DNA of 53,747 nucleotides, from contig JAFXDV010000004.1 in the NCBI GenBank assembly GCA_017521125.1, positions 1-53,747 on the forward strand, written 5' to 3'. The DNA is from Clostridia bacterium. GTDB lineage: Bacteria > Bacillota > Clostridia > Oscillospirales > Acutalibacteraceae. This document shows, piece by piece, positions 44,838 to 53,127 of the stretch (its first letter is position 1; the number at the start of each line of letters is the position of its first letter). The notes under the pieces were generated by a model. The model made no database searches. It had not been told where the DNA came from and worked only from the letters and a program-made list of their open reading frames with translations. Both the position numbers and the translations under genes were made by a program.

Positions 44838-45671
44838 ATGAGGAAAATCAAAATTGTTGCAGATTCTTCCGCAAATATTTTAAATTTAAATAATATTTCG
44901 TTTTCAGCAGCACCTCTAAAAATCATAACAAATGAACTGGAATTTGTAGATGATGAGAAATTAGATGCTAATGATATGGTAAAATGGTTTGATAATTATA
45001 AAGGTAAATCGAAAACGTCGTGCCCAAACCCATCAGATTGGATAAATGCTTTTGGAGATGCAAACGAGGTTTTTTGTGTAACTATTACAAGCGGACTATC
45101 GGGAAGCTATAATGCGGCTTGTATTGCTAAGCAGATGTATGAAGATAATAGTAATAAACGTGTTTGCGTTATCGACTCTTTGTCTGCAGGACCTGAACTT
45201 GTATTAATTATAGAAAAATTAGAAGAATATATTGAACAGAACTTATCTTTTGAAGAAATCTGTGAAAAAATAGAGGCGTATAAACAGAACACAGGTCTTG
45301 TGTTTATCTTGGAGTCCCTTAAAAACTTTGCGGCAAACGGTAGAGTCTCTCCAACGGTTGCCAAGATTGCAGGCGTTTTAGGAATTCGAATTATTGGAAA
45401 GGCAAGTGATCAAGGTACCCTTGAGCCTACTGATAAATGCCGTGGGGTAGAAAAGTCTATAAACGTTTTGCTTGATAATCTGTTGTTATCAGGTCTATTT
45501 CAGGGTAAGGTGCGAATTGCTCATTGTTGTAATGAAGAGGGAGCAAAAGTATTGATGAGATTGATAAACGAAAAACTTCCTCACGCAGACGTTAAAATAC
45601 ATACCTGTCGAGGACTTTGCAGTTATTATGCAGAAAAAGGCGGTATGCTTGTGGGCTTTGAAAAGTATTAA
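44838..45671 (+). CDS. DegV-family fatty-acid-binding protein
   Basis: The 277-residue protein has the DegV layout: KIVADSSANI at the start, TSCPNPSDWINAF, the fatty-acid head-group block VTITSGLSGSYNAA, VCVIDSLSAGPE, and LVFILESLKNFAANGRVS. DegV/FakB proteins hold a fatty acid for phosphorylation by FakA; family members outside FakB have unknown roles. No fakA is adjacent. GAAAGGTAGG lies before the ATG. The leader 44711-44837 has no clear promoter. Confidence 0.9.
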   Translation: MRKIKIVADSSANILNLNNISFSAAPLKIITNELEFVDDEKLDANDMVKWFDNYKGKSKTSCPNPSDWINAFGDANEVFCVTITSGLSGSYNAACIAKQMYEDNSNKRVCVIDSLSAGPELVLIIEKLEEYIEQNLSFEEICEKIEAYKQNTGLVFILESLKNFAANGRVSPTVAKIAGVLGIRIIGKASDQGTLEPTDKCRGVEKSINVLLDNLLLSGLFQGKVRIAHCCNEEGAKVLMRLINEKLPHADVKIHTCRGLCSYYAEKGGMLVGFEKY

Positions 45672-45719
45672 GTCATATAATCATTAGAAACATGGCAATA
45701 ATATAAATTGTTAATTTGT

Positions 45720-45748
45720 TTGATTTTAGTAGCGAATTATGATATTAT
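45720..45748 (+). promoter_or_regulatory. Sigma-A promoter of the MaoC-like gene
   Basis: TTGATT (45720-45725), 17-base spacer, TATTAT (45743-45748) with extended TGA; the short leader then holds only the ribosome site AGAGGTGA. Confidence 0.6.
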
Positions 45749-45765
45749 TTGTCAGAGGTGATTCT

Positions 45766-46197
45766 ATGTATTTTGATGATTTAAAGATAGGTATGACTGT
45801 TGAAACAGCTCCTGCCGTTATTAAAAAGGAAGAGATGATGGCTTTTGCCCATCGTTATGATAGTATTCCTCTTCATACCGATGAAGAATATGCAAAGAAT
45901 ACTCACTTTGGTGATCTTATTGCTCCGGGAGTAATGTCTTTTATGTCGGTGTGGGTCAAATATCTTGAAGTGGATTTTTTTGGAAGAGAGGTTCTTGTAG
46001 GAAAATCTACTAAAATTGAGTGGCTAAAGCCCGTTTATGCCGAGGATGTTTTGCGAGGAAAAGTGACAATTACAAGGCTTGAAAAAAGGAATGAAAAAAA
46101 CGGCATAGCCGAGGTTACTGTAGAAGTTTATAATCAAAACGATGAACTCGTTATGACCAACGTTACGGAAGCGATTGTAAAGTGCAAAATTAATTAA
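45766..46197 (+). CDS. MaoC-family (R)-specific hydratase-like protein
   Basis: A 143-residue hot-dog-fold protein with the hydratase-2 signature: FAHRYDSIPLHTDEEYA (Asp32, His37, catalytic pair) and GDLIAPGVMSFMSVW. Such enzymes hydrate enoyl-CoA or enoyl-ACP, or act as acyl dehydratases in lipid routes. ATG 45766 is chosen because AGAGGTGA lies at good distance and the family begins here; an ATG 27 bases earlier overlaps the promoter. It is a single gene with its own terminator. Substrate unknown. Confidence 0.87.
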   Translation: MYFDDLKIGMTVETAPAVIKKEEMMAFAHRYDSIPLHTDEEYAKNTHFGDLIAPGVMSFMSVWVKYLEVDFFGREVLVGKSTKIEWLKPVYAEDVLRGKVTITRLEKRNEKNGIAEVTVEVYNQNDELVMTNVTEAIVKCKIN

Positions 46198-46205
46198 GAT
46201 TATAA

Positions 46206-46236
46206 AAAAAGAGTTCGGTGATGCCGAACTCTTTTT
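46206..46236 (+). terminator. Terminator after the MaoC-like gene
   Basis: Stem AAAAAGAGTTCGG (46206-46218) with CCGAACTCTTTTT (46224-46236), five-base loop. Confidence 0.88.
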
Positions 46237-46268
46237 AATAGTTTAAAACAAAAATGTCGAAAAAAAGG

Positions 46269-46297
46269 TTGAGGTTTTCATAAAAAAAATGTATAAT
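46269..46297 (+). promoter_or_regulatory. Sigma-A promoter of the PlsC-like gene
   Basis: TTGAGG (46269-46274), 17-base spacer, TATAAT (46292-46297). Confidence 0.7.
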
Positions 46298-46332
46298 TTA
46301 TATGTATGTAAAAACGAAAGGGGAAAGTGAAT

Positions 46333-47544
46333 ATGCGCAAGAAAAAAACGAAATGGGTTAAACCTCGCCATACATTTGTCAGGAACTTGCTTTATTGGCC
46401 CCTTAATATTTATACGACATTAAAATACGGAATTAAAATCGAAAAATTTAACGGTGATGCAAACAGACCTCATTTAATTTTGTTCAATCATCAAACTACG
46501 TTTGACCAATTTTTCATTTCGCTTTCATACCCAAAACACGTTTATTTTGTAGCAAGTGAAGATTTGTTTTCTAACGGACTTATATCCAAGTTAATAACCT
46601 GGCTTGTTGCTCCTATTCCTTTTAGAAAATCCACCTCTGATATTACAGGAGTAAAGAACTGCCTTCGTGTTTCAAGAGAGGGCGGAAGTATTGGAATGGC
46701 ACCTGAAGGCAATCGTACTTACAGTGGAACAACTGAGTATATAAAACCTTCTGTAGCCTCTCTTGCTAAGGCTCTAAAAATGCCTATTGCACTTTACAGA
46801 ATAGAGGGAGGATATGGTATACAACCTCGTTGGAGCGATAAGGTTCGACGTGGTAAGATGAAGGTGTTTTGTTCTAAGATTATTGAACCTGAAACTTTTG
46901 CAGATATGACAAACGAAGAGCTTTTTGATGTTATATATAAAGAACTTTACGTTGATGAAAGATTAGATAAATCAAACTTTTACAGTAAAAATAACGCAGA
47001 ATTCTTAGACCGAGTATTTTATTATTGTCCGTATTGTAATCTGTCAGAATTCCACAGTGTAAAGGATATTATTTTATGCAAAAAATGTGAGAGAGCAGTT
47101 CGCTATCTTCCTGATAAAACTTTAAAGGGTATAGATTTTGATTTTCCTTTTGATAATGTAAAAGATTGGTACGATGCCCAGACAGATTATTTAGTAAATT
47201 TAAAACTTGATGAGTTTAAGGAAAAAGCAATTTTCAAGAACAACATTTGTTTTATTAATAATGTTTATTGTGATAAAAAGGTTATATTAGATAAAAATGC
47301 GGCTCTTTTAGCATATTCCGACCGTTTTGTTATTGATACTAAAGATAAAAACTATACCTTTTTTTATTCAGAGCTTTCTGCCGCAACCGTTCTTGGTAGA
47401 AATAAAATGAATATATATTTAGATAAACAAATTTATCAGTTTAAAGGCGATAAGCATTTTAACGCTTTAAAATACCTGCAGCTTTATTATAAAACAGTAA
47501 GTGAGGAAAAAGGGGAACCTTGTAGTAGATTTTTGGGACTTTAG
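46333..47544 (+). CDS. PlsC-like acyltransferase with zinc ribbon and PH-like tail
   Basis: The N-terminal half is a 1-acylglycerol-3-phosphate acyltransferase domain: NHQTTFDQF gives the H-x4-D motif (His53, Asp58), and APEGNRTYSG the second family motif. After about residue 220 there is an added zinc ribbon (YYCPYCN ... LCKKCERA) and then a beta-rich region (LLAYSDRFVI, TFFYSELSAATVLGRNKMNI) that looks like a PH/GRAM-type fold. The total of 403 residues is much longer than plain PlsC (about 240). ATG 46333 fits AAGGGG at nine bases; a GTG six bases earlier is too close. Likely acts on lipids at the inner membrane face. Confidence 0.83.
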   Translation: MRKKKTKWVKPRHTFVRNLLYWPLNIYTTLKYGIKIEKFNGDANRPHLILFNHQTTFDQFFISLSYPKHVYFVASEDLFSNGLISKLITWLVAPIPFRKSTSDITGVKNCLRVSREGGSIGMAPEGNRTYSGTTEYIKPSVASLAKALKMPIALYRIEGGYGIQPRWSDKVRRGKMKVFCSKIIEPETFADMTNEELFDVIYKELYVDERLDKSNFYSKNNAEFLDRVFYYCPYCNLSEFHSVKDIILCKKCERAVRYLPDKTLKGIDFDFPFDNVKDWYDAQTDYLVNLKLDEFKEKAIFKNNICFINNVYCDKKVILDKNAALLAYSDRFVIDTKDKNYTFFYSELSAATVLGRNKMNIYLDKQIYQFKGDKHFNALKYLQLYYKTVSEEKGEPCSRFLGL

Positions 47545-47573
47545 CATATAAAACTGTAAACAGACTTGTCTTA

Positions 47574-48853
47574 ATGGATGAAGGAAGGTCAGAAAAACTT
47601 TTTATGACAAAGACAAATAATACAAAAAGCAAAGCTGGCCTTTTAATTTTCTTGGCGTGGCTTGTGTATTTAACTTCTTATCTTGGTAAGGTTAACTATT
47701 CAGCTAATATTACTCAAATCATTGATTTTTATCAGGTTTCCAAGGCGGAAGCCGGTATTGCACCAACCATGTTCTTTTTTGCATATGGTATCGGCCAGGT
47801 TGTAAATGGATTTTTATGTAAAAAGTACAACATTAAGTGGGTTGTATTTATAAGTTTGCTTGCATCCGCACTAATAAATCTAACCGTTGCAATAACAACA
47901 AATTTTGCTATTGTTAAGTGGTTGTGGCTAATTAACGGTTTTGTTCTATCAGTTTTGTGGCCCACTTTAATTAGATTACTTTCTGAATCATTACCTCAAA
48001 AGGCGCTTGGAAAGTCAAGTGTAATTATGGTATCGACGGTTGGTTGCGGAACAATAATCGTCTACGGCACAAGTTCTGTATTTGCTATTTTTAACAGTTT
48101 TCGACTTTCTTTTTATTTGGCAGCTTTCTCAGCTTTAATTATTTTAACAGTTTGGCTAATTTTATATAAACCTTCTGTTAATTTAGCTATAACTGAGAAG
48201 GAAGAGCAAATTGAAGAAAAGAATGAAAGCAATATAGAAAACACACAAACTCTTACTGGCAACGAAATGAAAAAATTTCAAATATCAATGGGAATTTTAT
48301 GCTTTTTAGCGGTTGGAGTAAATTTTATTAGGATGGACTCACTACCTGGGTGCCGTCAATACTTAAAGAAGAGTATGATTTTACCGATTCTTTATCAATA
48401 TTGTTAACTTTGTTGCTGCCTATTGTTGCTATTGCAGGTAATGCATTTGCATTAAAAATGCATATGAAAATCCCTAATTATATCACTCACTGCTTATTAT
48501 CTTATTCTTTTATTGCGCTCATTATATTTGGAATAATCGGTGTTCTTTCTTTGAAACTCGTAGTATTATTACTTATATTTTTAATTATAGCAAGTTTCTT
48601 ATCTTCAAGTCTTAACTGTCTAATAACAAGTGTTTTACCTATGTTTATGCGTAAAAAGGTGAACTCTGGACTTTTTGCAGGGATTTTAAATGGTTTTTGT
48701 TATCTTGGAAGCACAATAAGTGCTTATGGTTTAGGATATATTGCAGATGCATTTGGATGGAACATGGTATTCTGGTCTTTACTTGCCTTTTGTGTTTTTG
48801 CCATATTTATTTGTTTGATTTATAAACTATTTTGTATTAAGTTGTTAAAATAA
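47574..48853 (+). pseudogene. MFS transporter (GlpT/OPA-like), split by a one-base frameshift
   Basis: Two overlapping frames (47574-48407 and about 48332-48853) encode the N-terminal and C-terminal halves of one twelve-helix permease. The first reads SYLGKVNYSANI and FFFAYGIGQVVNGFL, typical of the organophosphate:phosphate antiporter branch. The break is at 48331-48332: adding one G to AGGATGGACTC restores IRDGLTTWVPSILKEEYDF, the expected R-D-G-x-T-T-W block. The second frame alone has no ribosome site. This is either a decayed gene or a sequencing error. ATG 47604 is an alternative start. The gene lies 29 bases after the PlsC-like gene. Confidence 0.82.
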
Positions 48854-48920
48854 AGCGAAGGCTAAAAATTAAAAGTAAAATAATTATATTTAATTTTATG
48901 TGATGAAAGGGGAATGCCTT

Positions 48921-50333
48921 GTGGAAAATATTTGGGACATTAGTGCTTGGGGTAGCGTGAATTTGGTGGCGGTGTTGCTACTTAGCCTACTTTTTGCAAA
49001 TTTATTAAAACGTAAAATAAAAATCCTCTCAAAAACCTTAATTCCAACTTCTGTTTTAGGTGGACTAATTTTACTTATAATTTCAATAATTTATAAGACG
49101 ATTTTTGGAACTCAGTTGTTCAACGAAAATATTTTCGGTGGAAATGGCATTTCTACCTTAGAAATGATTACATATCATTCTCTTGCAATTGGTTTTATTG
49201 CTACCTCTTTCAAGCCTTCTAAAGAAAAATTCAACAAGAAACGCACCGTGGAAGTTTTAAATACAGGTATTACCACAGTTGCCACATATCTAATTCAAGG
49301 CATTGTGGGACTTGCTATAACTTTGTTTATTTCAAGCTTTATTTTCAAAGATTTTTTTGCTGCCGCAGGTATTATTTTGCCTTTCGGGTACGGACAGGGA
49401 ACAGGGCAGGCTATGAATTACGGCAATATTTATGAAACCGATTACGGTTTTATTGGCGGTAAGAGTTTTGGACTTACAATTGCTGCATTCGGCTTTTTAT
49501 CTGCAAGTATAGGCGGAGTTTTCTATTTGCATATGATGAAGAAAAAAGGCAAATATAAAGAAGTCTCAGAAGAAAAAGCCGAAGTATATGAGGCTAATGA
49601 CGTTCAGGGCAGTGATGAAATTCCTATGAACGGAAGCGTTGATAAAATTACTGTTCAGATGGGGTTTGTTTTAAGCACCTATTTGGTTGCATATCTTATT
49701 ATGTATTTCCTTGGAAATTTACTTCCCGGACTCAAATCAATACTTTATGGCTTTAACTTTCTTTTCGGTGTTTTAATTGCCGTTGCAGTAAATTCAGCAC
49801 TTAAAATACTCAAAAGAAAAGGTGTTATGAAGCGACAGTATGTAAATAACTTCCTTATGAACAGAATTAGTGGTTTCTTTTTTGATATAATGATTGTAGC
49901 AGGAATTGGCGCAATTCAGATAGACGTTTTAAAAGGATATTGGACAGTTCTTTTGATACTTGGAATTGCCGGTCTTGCAACAACTTATCTTTATGTTAAA
50001 TTTGTCAGCAGAAGAATTTTCCCTGAGTATGAGGATGAACAGTTTTTATCAATGTATGGTATGTTGACAGGTACTGCAAGCACAGGTATTATCCTTCTTC
50101 GAGAGGTCGATAAAAGACTTGAGGGTAACGCTGCAGAAAATCTAGTTTATCAGAACGTACCTGCAATAGTTTTTGGTTTCCCAATGATGATAGTTGCAAC
50201 AATTGCTCCTCAAATGCCATTAATTACATTAGGAATAATTGTTTTATATTTTTTAGCGCTAAATATCTTCTTATTCCGTTCTAAAATATTCAAAAGAAAA
50301 AACATGGCTAAAGGTAAGAGTAATGAGAACTGA
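48921..50333 (+). CDS. GltS-like sodium:glutamate symporter family protein
   Basis: A 470-residue polytopic protein with GltS-type features: the N-terminal helices ending in IPTSVLGGLILL, the pore block GYGQGTGQAMNYGNIYE (compare G-x-GQ-A in GltS) and the second-half block GMLTGTASTGIILLREVD. It would import glutamate or a similar anion with Na+. GTG 48921 is preferred because AAAGGGG (48906-48912) lies eight bases upstream; earlier GTG/ATG at 48900/48903 lack a site. The 3' end overlaps the CDF gene by 11 bases, so they share a transcript. The order of substrates is not known. Confidence 0.82.
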   Translation: MENIWDISAWGSVNLVAVLLLSLLFANLLKRKIKILSKTLIPTSVLGGLILLIISIIYKTIFGTQLFNENIFGGNGISTLEMITYHSLAIGFIATSFKPSKEKFNKKRTVEVLNTGITTVATYLIQGIVGLAITLFISSFIFKDFFAAAGIILPFGYGQGTGQAMNYGNIYETDYGFIGGKSFGLTIAAFGFLSASIGGVFYLHMMKKKGKYKEVSEEKAEVYEANDVQGSDEIPMNGSVDKITVQMGFVLSTYLVAYLIMYFLGNLLPGLKSILYGFNFLFGVLIAVAVNSALKILKRKGVMKRQYVNNFLMNRISGFFFDIMIVAGIGAIQIDVLKGYWTVLLILGIAGLATTYLYVKFVSRRIFPEYEDEQFLSMYGMLTGTASTGIILLREVDKRLEGNAAENLVYQNVPAIVFGFPMMIVATIAPQMPLITLGIIVLYFLALNIFLFRSKIFKRKNMAKGKSNEN

Positions 50334-51222
50334 TAAAAATATAACAATAGCTTTTTTTCTGAATTTCTTATTTTCTATATTTGAATTCATAGGTGGGGCG
50401 ATTACAGGAAGTATAGCCATAATTTCAGATGCGATTCACGATATAGGAGATGCCTTAAGCATAGGAATGTCTCTGGTTTTTGAGAAAATCAGTCACAAAA
50501 AGCCAAACAACAAATTCACGTACGGTTATTATCGTTTTTCAGTATTAGGTAGCGTTATACAGTCTGTAGTGTTGCTTAGTGGCTCGGTTATTGTTGTTTA
50601 TAATGCAGTCACTAGACTTATAAATCCCAAACCAATCAATTATAGCGGAATGATTATAATTGCAATTATCGGATTTCTAGTTAATTTTATTGCTGCTTAT
50701 TTTACATCGGGTGAAGGCTCATTAAACCAAAAATCTATAAATCTTCATATGCTCGAGGATGTTTTGGGTTGGGCTATAGTTTTGATTGGCGCTATAGTAA
50801 TGAGGTTTACAAATTTTTGGTTTTTGGACCCAATTTTGTCTATATTACTTGCTGTCTTTATTGGAGTTAATGCCCTTAAAAACCTAAAAGCCGTTGTAGA
50901 TATCTTCTTAGAAAAAACGCCAAATAACGTTGATTTAGATGAAATTTATGAGCATCTGACGAGTATTGAAGGAGTTGAGTCGGTTCATCATCTCCACGTT
51001 TGGAGCATGGATGGCTATCAAAACTCTGCAACACTGCACGTAGTCTCAGATAATGATTTTTCAGTTATTAAAAATAAAATAAAAGAAGAGTTGTCTGAGC
51101 ACGGCATTGTTCATTGTACAGTAGAATGTGAAAGAACAGATGAAATTTGTAATGAAGAGAATTGTAAATCTGTTTCTCATTCTCATTGTTCACATCATCA
51201 CCACCATCATCACCATCATTAA
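50323..51222 (+). CDS. Cation diffusion facilitator (CDF) metal exporter with poly-His tail
   Basis: Exports divalent metal ions (Zn, Fe, Co or Mn) in exchange for protons. The 299-residue protein has six helices, the TM2 metal site SDAIHDIGDAL and the TM5 site HMLEDVLGW (H-x3-D), and a cytoplasmic ferredoxin-like domain with VHHLHVWSMDG. The C-terminus is unusual: SHSHCSH followed by a run of nine histidines ending the protein, a likely metal-sensing or buffering tail. The start overlaps the GltS-like gene by 11 bases. Confidence 0.92.
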   Translation: MRTDKNITIAFFLNFLFSIFEFIGGAITGSIAIISDAIHDIGDALSIGMSLVFEKISHKKPNNKFTYGYYRFSVLGSVIQSVVLLSGSVIVVYNAVTRLINPKPINYSGMIIIAIIGFLVNFIAAYFTSGEGSLNQKSINLHMLEDVLGWAIVLIGAIVMRFTNFWFLDPILSILLAVFIGVNALKNLKAVVDIFLEKTPNNVDLDEIYEHLTSIEGVESVHHLHVWSMDGYQNSATLHVVSDNDFSVIKNKIKEELSEHGIVHCTVECERTDEICNEENCKSVSHSHCSHHHHHHHHH

Positions 51223-51252
51223 AAAAGACGTCACATCGTGACGTCTTTTTTA
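51221..51252. terminator. Bidirectional terminator between the CDF and YetF-like genes
   Basis: Perfect stem GACGTCAC (51227-51234) with GTGACGTC (51238-51245), three-base loop, A-run and T-run flanks. Confidence 0.9.
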
Positions 51253-51924
51253 AATTATTTCAAACAATGATAGGTTGCGATTATCGTCGCAAATTCCAAG
51301 GAAAATTTCCTTTGCGTTTTTATATCCTTGACATTTTAATTCCTCTTTAAGCCAAACTTCATCAAGTCCTAATCGCTTTAAATTCTCACTTAAAATTTTA
51401 CCGTCCATAATTACCTCAGTGTTAATCGTTTCGGGTGGTGGAACTAAGTTCATATCGGTAGGATTAATAGGTCTTTTTGTGGCCTTCGGTAAAACGGTGA
51501 GTCTTCCATTATATTCAAAAATTGCAGTCTGAATGTCATTAAGATTAAAATATCCTTCTTGTCGGCATAAAACCATAAATTCACTTAAATCCATTTTAGC
51601 TTTTTTCATATTTTTTCTATAGATTTTGCCACTGTTCATTATTATTGTTGGTGTGCCGTTAACAAATTTACGAATTTTCGGAAACTTACTTGTCATTAAG
51701 GTTAAAATAACAGTTATTATGGCATAAACGACCATAGCAATAAGAGGCTTCCAAGGCTCTTCCAATTCAGTAGCAAGTTCGGCGGCAATAGAACCGATAG
51801 TTATGCCTGTAACGTAATCAAAGAGGTCAAGTTGCGACATTTGCTTGTGCCCCATAATTTTAGCAATTACAAAAAGAGCAACTGCAGAAAGAAGAGAGGT
51901 TAAAATAACCTTTATTAAATCCAT
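51250..51924 (-). CDS. DUF421/YetF-family membrane protein
   Basis: A 224-residue protein with three N-terminal membrane helices and a soluble C-terminal part. AKIMGHKQMSQLDLFDYVTGITIGSIAA and TPTIIMNSGKIYRKNMKKAKM match the YetF/YcaP (DUF421) pattern, followed by LCRQEGYFNLNDIQTAIFEYNGRLTVLPK, the conserved domain core. In Bacillus, YetF relatives affect spore membrane/germination-protein assembly; in vegetative cells the role is open. GGAGG lies before the ATG. It is transcribed leftward, alone. Confidence 0.9.
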   Translation of the reverse strand: MDLIKVILTSLLSAVALFVIAKIMGHKQMSQLDLFDYVTGITIGSIAAELATELEEPWKPLIAMVVYAIITVILTLMTSKFPKIRKFVNGTPTIIMNSGKIYRKNMKKAKMDLSEFMVLCRQEGYFNLNDIQTAIFEYNGRLTVLPKATKRPINPTDMNLVPPPETINTEVIMDGKILSENLKRLGLDEVWLKEELKCQGYKNAKEIFLGICDDNRNLSLFEII

Positions 51925-52002
51925 ATTATTCCTCCGTTCTACCTTAGTATCTCAAATAGAAGGTGTAATAAACATTTTATATTAAAATCTTTTAATTTTA
52001 AA

Positions 52003-52193
52003 AATAAAAGGAACCAACCTTACGGTCGATCCCTTTTATTTTGGTCGAGGCGACAAGATACTCTCCGTCGACTTTGTTTTGACCGCTCCGAGCGGTTCCC
52101 AAAACAAAATGTCTTACTCGAGACTTTGGCAGCGCGCAAAGACTATCGCGCCTTTGCGCCTGCATCGACGAACCTGCAAGTTCTCATCTTGTC
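52003..52193 (-). repeat. tRNA-Pro-derived tail repeat: inverted T-arm, direct 3'-end copy, second terminator
   Basis: Reading leftward from tRNA-Pro: an inverted T-arm copy (52193-52173, GCAAGTTC and ATCTTGTC both exact), hairpins GCGCAAAG/CTTTGCGC (52134-52159) and ACCGCT/AGCGGT (52082-52096), an exact 20-base copy of the tRNA 3' end (52059-52040 against 52256-52237, distance 197), and a second terminator stem (AATAAAAGG/CCTTTTATT, 52003-52040). The order is the same as behind tRNA-Arg. The stretch 51925-52002 holds nothing I can name. Confidence 0.78.
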
Positions 52194-52201
52194 ATAAAAA
52201 C

Positions 52202-52236
52202 TAAAAGGAACCAACCCTGCGGTCAATTCCTTTTAA
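52202..52236 (-). terminator. Terminator after tRNA-Pro
   Basis: Stem AAAAGGAA (52203-52210 on the plus strand) with TTCCTTTT (52228-52235), with an inner ACC/GGT pairing; T-rich on the minus-strand exit side. Confidence 0.75.
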
Positions 52237-52238
52237 TT

Positions 52239-52315
52239 TGGTCGAGGCGACAAGATTCGAACTTGCGGCCTCTGCGTCCCGAACGCAGCGCTCTACCAAA
52301 CTGAGCCACGCCTCG
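52239..52315 (-). tRNA. tRNA-Pro (anticodon CGG)
   Basis: On the minus strand the acceptor CGAGGCG pairs with CGCCTCG, discriminator A, CCA encoded. Anticodon stem CTGCG/CGCAG encloses TTCGGGA, giving CGG (codon CCG). T-stem GCAAG/CTTGT with loop TTCGAAT. A weak promoter (TTTACT, 17 bases, TAAATA) may lie just upstream, but the strong one is at 52528-52556. Confidence 0.94.
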
Positions 52316-52489
52316 ACATATATTTATTAAGTTGCAAGATTTCAGTAAAGATTTATTTATATTTAACGAGCGCTGCTACTCCGCTTACTCTTGCGGTGCC
52401 CGACGACTCGAAACTGCCGTTTCTCACTTGTCGACCGCTGCGCCTTTTCGTTTTCGCTTCTCATCCACCGGATGCGCTCAAACTCAAAG

Positions 52490-52513
52490 CTACCAAACTG
52501 AGCCACGCCTCGA
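52490..52513 (-). repeat. Detached exact copy of the tRNA-Pro 5' end
   Basis: The 24 bases at 52490-52513 repeat 52293-52316 exactly (acceptor 5' strand, D-arm start; key words GAGCCACGCCTCGA on the plus strand). The distance is 197 bases, the same as between the two 3'-tail copies. Beyond these bases the likeness to a tRNA is lost; the stretch 52317-52489 holds GGTGGATG and GGTCGACAAG words shared with the tail behind tRNA-Arg. Confidence 0.8.
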
Positions 52514-52527
52514 TTAAATACTAGAAT

Positions 52528-52556
52528 ATTATAAATAAATTTACCTCATATGTCAA
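52528..52556 (-). promoter_or_regulatory. Consensus sigma-A promoter facing the tRNA-Pro locus
   Basis: On the minus strand TTGACA (52556-52551), 17-base spacer, TATAAT (52533-52528): both boxes perfect. Transcription would begin about eight bases before the detached tRNA-Pro 5' copy and run through the whole tRNA. A plus-strand sigma-G-like pair for spoVAC (GAATA 52524-52528, CATA 52547-52550) overlaps it but is weak evidence. Confidence 0.75.
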
Positions 52557-52608
52557 GGCTTTGTATACTGAAAGATTTTTAGGCAAAAATACATTTGGAG
52601 GTAAATTT

Positions 52609-53052
52609 ATGAAAATTTCAAAAAAAGAATATAGCGAGCTTACCAAAAAGGCATCAAAGCCTTCTCCAAAGTTCAAAGATTTCATATTTGCGTATATAAT
52701 CGGTGGTTTCATTTGTGTAATAGGACAATTATTTAAAGAATTATATATATCCTTAGATTTATCAGAGGATGTGGTATCTATGCTGGTACCAATCTCTTTA
52801 ATTTTTATATCCGCATTGCTCACAGGCTTAGACCTTTTTGAAAAAATCGCAAAACATGCAGGGGCGGGAACGTTGGTGCCAATAACGGGCTTTGCTAATG
52901 CCGTTGTGTCTCCGGCAATCGAGTTTAAGACAGAAGGTTGGGTATTGGGACTTGGCGCAAACATCTTCAAAATTGCAGGGCCTGTAATTGCCTATGGAAC
53001 AATAGCAAGTGTAATTTACGGACTTATCTATTGGGTAATAGGTTTATTTTAA
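52609..53052 (+). CDS. spoVAC: Stage V sporulation protein AC
   Basis: Membrane channel subunit of the SpoVA complex, which moves dipicolinate into the forespore and out on germination; SpoVAC itself acts as a mechanosensitive channel in Bacillus. The 147-residue protein has about four helices and family blocks FIFAYIIGGFICVIGQ, GLDLFEKIAKHAGAGTLVPITGFANA and EFKTEGWVLGLGANIFKIAGPVI. ATG 52609 follows GGAGGTAAATTT; an in-frame ATG 48 bases upstream has no site. SpoVAD follows after 75 bases. Confidence 0.95.
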   Translation: MKISKKEYSELTKKASKPSPKFKDFIFAYIIGGFICVIGQLFKELYISLDLSEDVVSMLVPISLIFISALLTGLDLFEKIAKHAGAGTLVPITGFANAVVSPAIEFKTEGWVLGLGANIFKIAGPVIAYGTIASVIYGLIYWVIGLF

Positions 53053-53127
53053 TCAATTTCGGCAAAATCTTCAATGATGTAAATAACTATTTTTATTAAA
53101 ACTGGATAAAATAATCGGGGTGATAAT

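Noticed and set aside
48332..48853. The second half of the MFS transporter as a separate small transporter gene.
   Set aside because: It has no ribosome site, begins within a conserved mid-protein block and completes the upstream half exactly.
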